From contig NC_057004.1 in the NCBI RefSeq assembly GCF_000002595.2, forward strand, positions 4,126,671 to 4,190,670: DNA of 64,000 bases, given 5' to 3'. The stretch comes from Chlamydomonas reinhardtii (taxonomy: Eukaryota > Chlorophyta > Chlorophyceae > Chlamydomonadales > Chlamydomonadaceae). The translations under genes and the position numbers were made by a program. This document shows, piece by piece, positions 62,842 to 64,000 of the stretch. Below the pieces are notes generated by a model. That model did not search any database and was not told where the DNA came from. It worked only from the letters and a program-made list of their open reading frames with translations. Each line of letters begins with the position of its first letter. The stretch's first letter is position 1.

Positions 62842-64000
62842 TCATTCCGGCTTCGAGTCTGCGAGTGCCGCCTCCACATCCGCATCACCATTCGCCGACG
62901 GCGTTGCGTGTCCATTGCCGTTAGGCATCTTCTCACACCGAGCTCCGTACCCATTCGCCTCCACTGCTGGCTGCTTGACGTGCGTATGGCCCTGCCCGGG
63001 TCCTGGCAACATCCTGCCAGCACAGGCCTCCGATCCTGACGTCGCTGCCGCCGCCGCCGCCGCATGTGCCGTCGCGGCCGCCGCTTCAACATCCACCGCG
63101 TCCTTCCGCGGCACGGCTTTGTCCTGGTGACAGCAGCAGGGGCCACCCATTCCTCCCTCGCCAGGACCCAGAATGCCATTCGCCGCCGCCGCGGCTTCAG
63201 CGGCCGCCACCACCACCGCCGCCGCCGCCGCGGCCGCGGCCGCCGCCGCCGCCTGCTCCTGCTGGTGCAGGTGCTGCTGCGAGGCGTGGCGCGAGGAGTG
63301 GCGCGACCACTGCCCCGACCTCCGCGCTGCCGCCGCCGCCGCCCGGTACTCATCCGCCTTCTGCTCCTGCGCCGCCTGCTGCGCCACCAGGCGGGCGGCG
63401 CGAGCCACCTCGCAGGGCCAGCTGAACCGCGACAGCACACAGCCCAGGATGACCGCCTGAGGTGTGCGGGGCGCGGCAGGGGGGCGTGCGGTGTGGGCAG
63501 TGGGTGGCGGGCGGCGCGCGGCTTGGCGCGGTGTGGTGTGAGCTGGTTCTCCATGCACGATGCACACACAGCCAGCCCTTACACCCCATCACCAACCACT
63601 CACCAACCACCCGCCACTCCCTACCATTTCTCCCTGTCTGCCCCTCTCCCCTTGCCACTCCCTCTCCCTCTCGTTTCCCTCTCCCTCTCTCCCCTCCCCC
63701 TTATGGCTCGACTTTACAGCCCCTCCCTCTCCCTCTCCCTCTCCCCGTCCCTCTACCTCTCGCCCTCCCCCTTTGGCCCCGAATTTACAGCCCCTCCCTC
63801 TCCCTCTCCCCCTCCCACCCTTCTCCCCCCCCCCTCCCGCCCACCTGCAGCGAGGTGGCGCTGGCCAGCCCCATCCAGAAGCCCATGACGTCCAGCCGGA
63901 AGTGGAAGCCCAGCAGCAGCGCCACGGGGCAGCCCACACACCAGTAGCCCACCAGGTTCAGCGCCGCGCCCAGCGACTGGCGGCCGCTGCCGCGCAGCAC
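62842..64000 (-). CDS. MATE-family efflux transporter, C-terminal end (5' part outside window)
   Basis: Two exons are visible: 64000-63845 (continues past the right edge) and 63456-62842, joined in phase. The first encodes MATE transmembrane sequence: LRGSGRQSLGAALNLVGYWC, then VGCPVALLLGFHF and GFWMGLASATSLQ, matching the end of the second MATE bundle, where V-L-x-G-x-G-x-Q and G-L-W-x-G-L are conserved. The last helix follows (AVILGCVLSRFSWPCEVARA). The remaining about 180 residues are a long cytosolic tail, Ala/Gln/His-rich with a Cys pair (GGPCCCHQ) and an acidic end (GDADVEAALADSKPE), much longer than in typical plant MATEs. MATE proteins export organic cations, citrate or metabolites using H+ or Na+ gradients; the substrate is not readable here. 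A pyrimidine-rich intron (CTCTCC repeats) separates the exons. Confidence 0.88.
63646..63840 (+). repeat. CTCTCC-type pyrimidine tract, MATE intron
   Basis: Imperfect CCCTCTCCCTCT units over about 190 bp, with two similar sub-blocks (each containing a TTTACAGCCCCTCCCTCTCC match at about 63713 and 63785), so the tract has partly duplicated in tandem. Confidence 0.8.

Overview
The window is GC-rich nuclear DNA from a green alga, most likely a chlorophyte of the Chlamydomonas/Volvox group. The evidence is: intron-dense genes with GT-AG introns, Ala/Gly/Gln-rich insertions inside conserved proteins, long (CA)n/(GT)n tracts in introns, TGTAA poly(A) signals after stop codons, plastid-type presequences, and plant-type proteins (ISE2 helicase, CYP97B). 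I cannot name the species. One 100-N assembly gap lies at 44854-44953.

Layout, left to right: 3' end of an ISE2-type DExH RNA helicase (+, to 1981); ubiquitin-conjugating enzyme of the UBE2H/Ubc8 type (-, 4758-6341); a candidate tri-longin (CCZ1/HPS4/INTU-like) protein (+, 6655-12752); a secreted His/Pro/Gly/Asp-rich protein (+, 13272-14512); a 31-exon TARBP1/Trm3-type tRNA Gm18 methyltransferase (-, 16224-31444); a coiled-coil protein (+, 31930-36807); a thioredoxin-like protein with a WCTKC site (-, 37337-38585); a small SPRY protein (+, 38944-40126); CYP97B cytochrome P450 (-, 41367-45461, interrupted by the gap); a multi-repeat SpoVS/Alba-like presequence-bearing protein (+, 46030-51057); an intronless 2002-residue low-complexity protein (-, 51688-57696); a TraB/PrgY-like protein (+, 57998-59802); an unidentified presequence-bearing Gly-rich protein (-, 60430-61671); and the C-terminal end of a MATE transporter (-, 62842 to the right edge).

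Genes alternate strand almost throughout. Five head-to-head pairs share short intergenic stretches (about 300-570 bp). I see no operon-like or pathway grouping. Several products look plastid-directed (ISE2, CYP97B, SpoVS-like, TraB-like, the 280-residue protein). All splice sites were chosen by eye so that phase is kept and conserved protein blocks join; in every multi-exon model the exon lengths sum to a whole number of codons.

The most unusual signal is a set of short dispersed repeats (called R1, R2, R3 here) found in introns of five unrelated genes. Copies of R1 and R2 lie close to a splice site with the same terminus pointing at the neighbouring exon, and one 133-bp intron (24584-24716) is largely a single R1 copy whose end supplies the 5' splice site. 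This resembles introner-type elements. A separate 597-bp Mutator-like MITE with a perfect 9-bp target-site duplication sits in a TARBP1 intron. I saw no rRNA, tRNA, CRISPR array, retroelement or transposase gene.
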